Virus record (IMG/VR): IMGVR_UViG_3300044981_000152
Location: 1-64,000 of that record
DNA from: a virus
Length of the DNA stretch: 64,000 nt
Strand: one strand, 5' to 3'
Shown one piece after another: positions 62,425 through 64,000 of this stretch (positions within the stretch are counted from its first letter, which is position 1; each line of letters starts with the position of its first letter). The translations under genes were made by a program, and so were the position numbers. The notes under the pieces were generated by a model. That model was not told the origin of the DNA. It saw only the letters and a list, made by a program, of their open reading frames with translations, and searched no databases.

Positions 62425-63708
62425 GTGAGCCACCCGATCACGCCCGCCCCAGCGCCGGACCGCCCGGCCGCCTCCGACCTGATCACCGTCCTGCGGGACA
62501 AGGCTCCCAGGCTGGCGATGACGCTGGCCGCCGGGCAGATGGCGTGGCCGCTGGCCGCCCGCCTGCGCGCCCGCGCCCGCGAGATGCGCGCCTACACGGT
62601 CAAGGTGCCCGGTTCGGATGACATCTACGACGACCTCCACGAGTGGGTGCTCGGCCGGCTGGCACCGAGGGAGCAGCGCGCCCTGGTCGCGTGGTCCTCC
62701 AGGCGGGGCATGCTGATGGAGGCGGCCAGCATCGGCGGCCGGCCTCGCGAGCCCGAGCCCCCGTCGCTTCGGCTGCGCTACGACGGCACCCGCGAGCAGG
62801 CCATCACCGCCGGCGGCCACAAGGTCAAGGTGGTCGTGGCCGAAGGCGTCCAGGGCAAGGATGAAAGCACCTACTGGAAGCCGCCCGAGATCGTGTTCAC
62901 CGCATCGTCGGCTGCGGGCCGTGACGCGCTCCTGGCCGAGATCCGGCGCGTGCTGGCCCGCTCCCGCAGCCGCGAGCGCAGGCCGTCGTTCCGCATGCTG
63001 AACTCCTGGGGCGAGTGGGAGAAGCTCGACGACCTGCCGCCCCGGACCCTGGACAGCGTGGTCCTCCCGGACGGGCAGCTGGAGCGGCTCACCGCCGATG
63101 TCGGCCGCTGGCTGGCCAGCGAGCAGGACTACCTCCGCCGCTGCGTCCCGTGGCATCGCGGCCACCTGTACGAGGGGGCGCCCGGAACCGGCAAGACGTC
63201 GGTGGCCCGGGCCATCGCCAGCCACTTCGGCATGGATGTCTGGTACCTGCCCCTGGCCGACGTGAAGAAGGACGGCGACCTGCTGCGGGTCGCATCCAGG
63301 GTCAGCCCCCGGTCCATGCTGCTGCTGGAAGACGCCGACGTGTTCCACGCCGCCACCAGGCGCGACGACGAGAACGGCGTGACGCTCTCCGGGCTGCTGA
63401 ACGCGCTCGACGGGATCGCCACCCCGCACGGGCTGCTCACCGTGCTGACGAGCAACAACCCCGGCGCCCTGGACTCGGCCGTCATCCGGGCCGGGCGGAT
63501 CGACCTGACTGAGCACTTCGGCACCGCCGACGCCATGCAGGTGAGCCGCCTGGTGTCGCGCTGGTACGGGGCGCCGGCCACGGTGCCGGGCGACGTCTGC
63601 GGGATCACCCCGGCCGACGTGATCGAGGCGTGCAAGCGGCACGACGACCCGGCTTCGGCCGTGGCCGACCTCGCCAGCCGGACCGCGGCGGCGGTAAGAG
63701 CAGCCTAA
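62425..63708 (+). CDS. BCS1-like AAA+ ATPase
   Basis: This 427-aa protein starts at GTG 62425, 37 bp after the membrane protein stop. Residues 1-60 have no clear TM. The middle (60-200) is a BCS1-N-like mixed domain. The AAA+ core has Walker A E-G-A-P-G-T-G-K-T-S (about 249-258), Walker B M-L-L-L-E-D-A-D (about 297-304), sensor 1 T-S-N-N (about 345) and R-finger segment R-A-G-R-I-D-L (about 354-360). BCS1 proteins are AAA chaperones or translocases; bacterial homologues appear in defence or toxin settings. Its pairing with a membrane protein beside the immunity genes suggests a lysogeny-linked system. Confidence 0.85.
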   Translation: MSHPITPAPAPDRPAASDLITVLRDKAPRLAMTLAAGQMAWPLAARLRARAREMRAYTVKVPGSDDIYDDLHEWVLGRLAPREQRALVAWSSRRGMLMEAASIGGRPREPEPPSLRLRYDGTREQAITAGGHKVKVVVAEGVQGKDESTYWKPPEIVFTASSAAGRDALLAEIRRVLARSRSRERRPSFRMLNSWGEWEKLDDLPPRTLDSVVLPDGQLERLTADVGRWLASEQDYLRRCVPWHRGHLYEGAPGTGKTSVARAIASHFGMDVWYLPLADVKKDGDLLRVASRVSPRSMLLLEDADVFHAATRRDDENGVTLSGLLNALDGIATPHGLLTVLTSNNPGALDSAVIRAGRIDLTEHFGTADAMQVSRLVSRWYGAPATVPGDVCGITPADVIEACKRHDDPASAVADLASRTAAAVRAA

Positions 63709-64000
63709 GCGCCGCAGCGGCACCGTCCCGCGCTGTCGTCCGGCATCATCGACGCCATCGCCGGGCAGCTCGCCTCATGCCGGAACGCGGGCATCTCGGT
63801 CACCGTCGTCCACGGCGGGTGATCGTATCCCCGCGGACGGGGGACGGCTGGCGGCGGTTCCGGCTGCCGGACCTCCCGCAGGAACGCCGCCGCAGCCGTG
63901 AACTCCCTGCGCGCCCACGCGATCACCAGCACCAGGACGGCGGCGAAGGCCGCCGCCGCGGCGATCCAGTCTCCGCGCCAGCCGAGCGCGCCAGCGGCAC
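63705..64000 (-). CDS. Membrane protein with Cys tail, partial
   Basis: The leftward frame is open from the window end (64000) to a stop at 63705. Visible residues: a hydrophobic helix (W-I-A-A-A-A-A-F-A-A-V-L-V-L-V-I-A-W-A), a basic boundary (A-R-R-E-F), a Pro-rich part and a C-terminal R-C-R-C-G. The start lies outside the window. It converges on the BCS1-like gene with a 4-bp overlap. Function unknown. Confidence 0.55.
   Translation of the reverse strand, partial: AAGALGWRGDWIAAAAAFAAVLVLVIAWARREFTAAAAFLREVRQPEPPPAVPRPRGYDHPPWTTVTEMPAFRHEASCPAMASMMPDDSAGRCRCGA

Overview
The window is about 70% GC with GTG starts common, ATGA/GTGA stop-start overlaps and a WhiB-family regulator, so the host is a high-GC actinobacterium. 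It reads as part of one temperate siphovirus genome. Rightward head/tail genes lie on the left, lysis genes follow, an integrase and attachment site sit in the middle, and a long leftward early operon with an immunity switch fills the right. The attachment core beside the integrase is only the 3' part of a tRNA-Thr gene and has phage genes on both sides. That fits attP of an unintegrated phage genome better than a prophage end. The terminase, portal and most capsid genes would lie left of position 1.

Left arm (1-26.8 kb, mostly + strand): end of a probable major capsid gene, head-tail connectors, a histone-H1-like basic protein, two paralogous tail-tube-like proteins, tail assembly chaperones joined by a -1 frameshift at CCCAAAA (7270-7276), a gp10-like protein, the tape measure (1238 aa), minor tail proteins and a beta-helix tailspike-like protein. 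A lysis/membrane cassette follows (17.9-21.2 kb). It contains small membrane proteins, a 114-aa potassium-channel pore protein with a TVGYG filter and a GH25 endolysin. Fibre-type genes come next, including a 560-aa Pro/Arg repeat protein. Several small leftward genes are inserted in this rightward arm.

Centre (26.8-35.9 kb): two strong terminators, then a leftward accessory block: a secreted protein, an SNF2-like helicase/DNA methyltransferase fusion, and an IscB RNA-guided nuclease with a candidate omegaRNA just upstream. An excisionase-like gene diverges from a tyrosine integrase across a short region with a palindromic operator. The attachment core and a 950-bp hairpin-rich region without convincing genes follow.

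Right arm (35.9-60 kb, - strand): about 55 tightly packed, often overlapping small genes, many with zinc ribbons. Recognisable members are YqaJ-type exonuclease, RecT, HNH and LAGLIDADG nucleases, DUF5131, ParB-like, a C5 methyltransferase, an initiator-like protein carrying an iteron array inside its gene (lambda-O style), a DnaC-like loader, DnaB helicase, DUF2303, WhiB and an XF1762-type protein. Transcription probably starts near 60 kb, where an XRE-type repressor gene and a second HTH gene diverge across repeated GTGAAGG-type sites. The same motif forms the palindrome between xis and int, so one repressor may control both loci. Beyond the switch are a membrane-anchored protein and a BCS1-like AAA+ ATPase, a possible lysogeny or exclusion module.

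The most notable features are the IscB/omegaRNA unit in a phage, the K+ channel in the lysis cassette, the iteron origin inside the initiator gene, the shared operator motif and the BCS1-like module.
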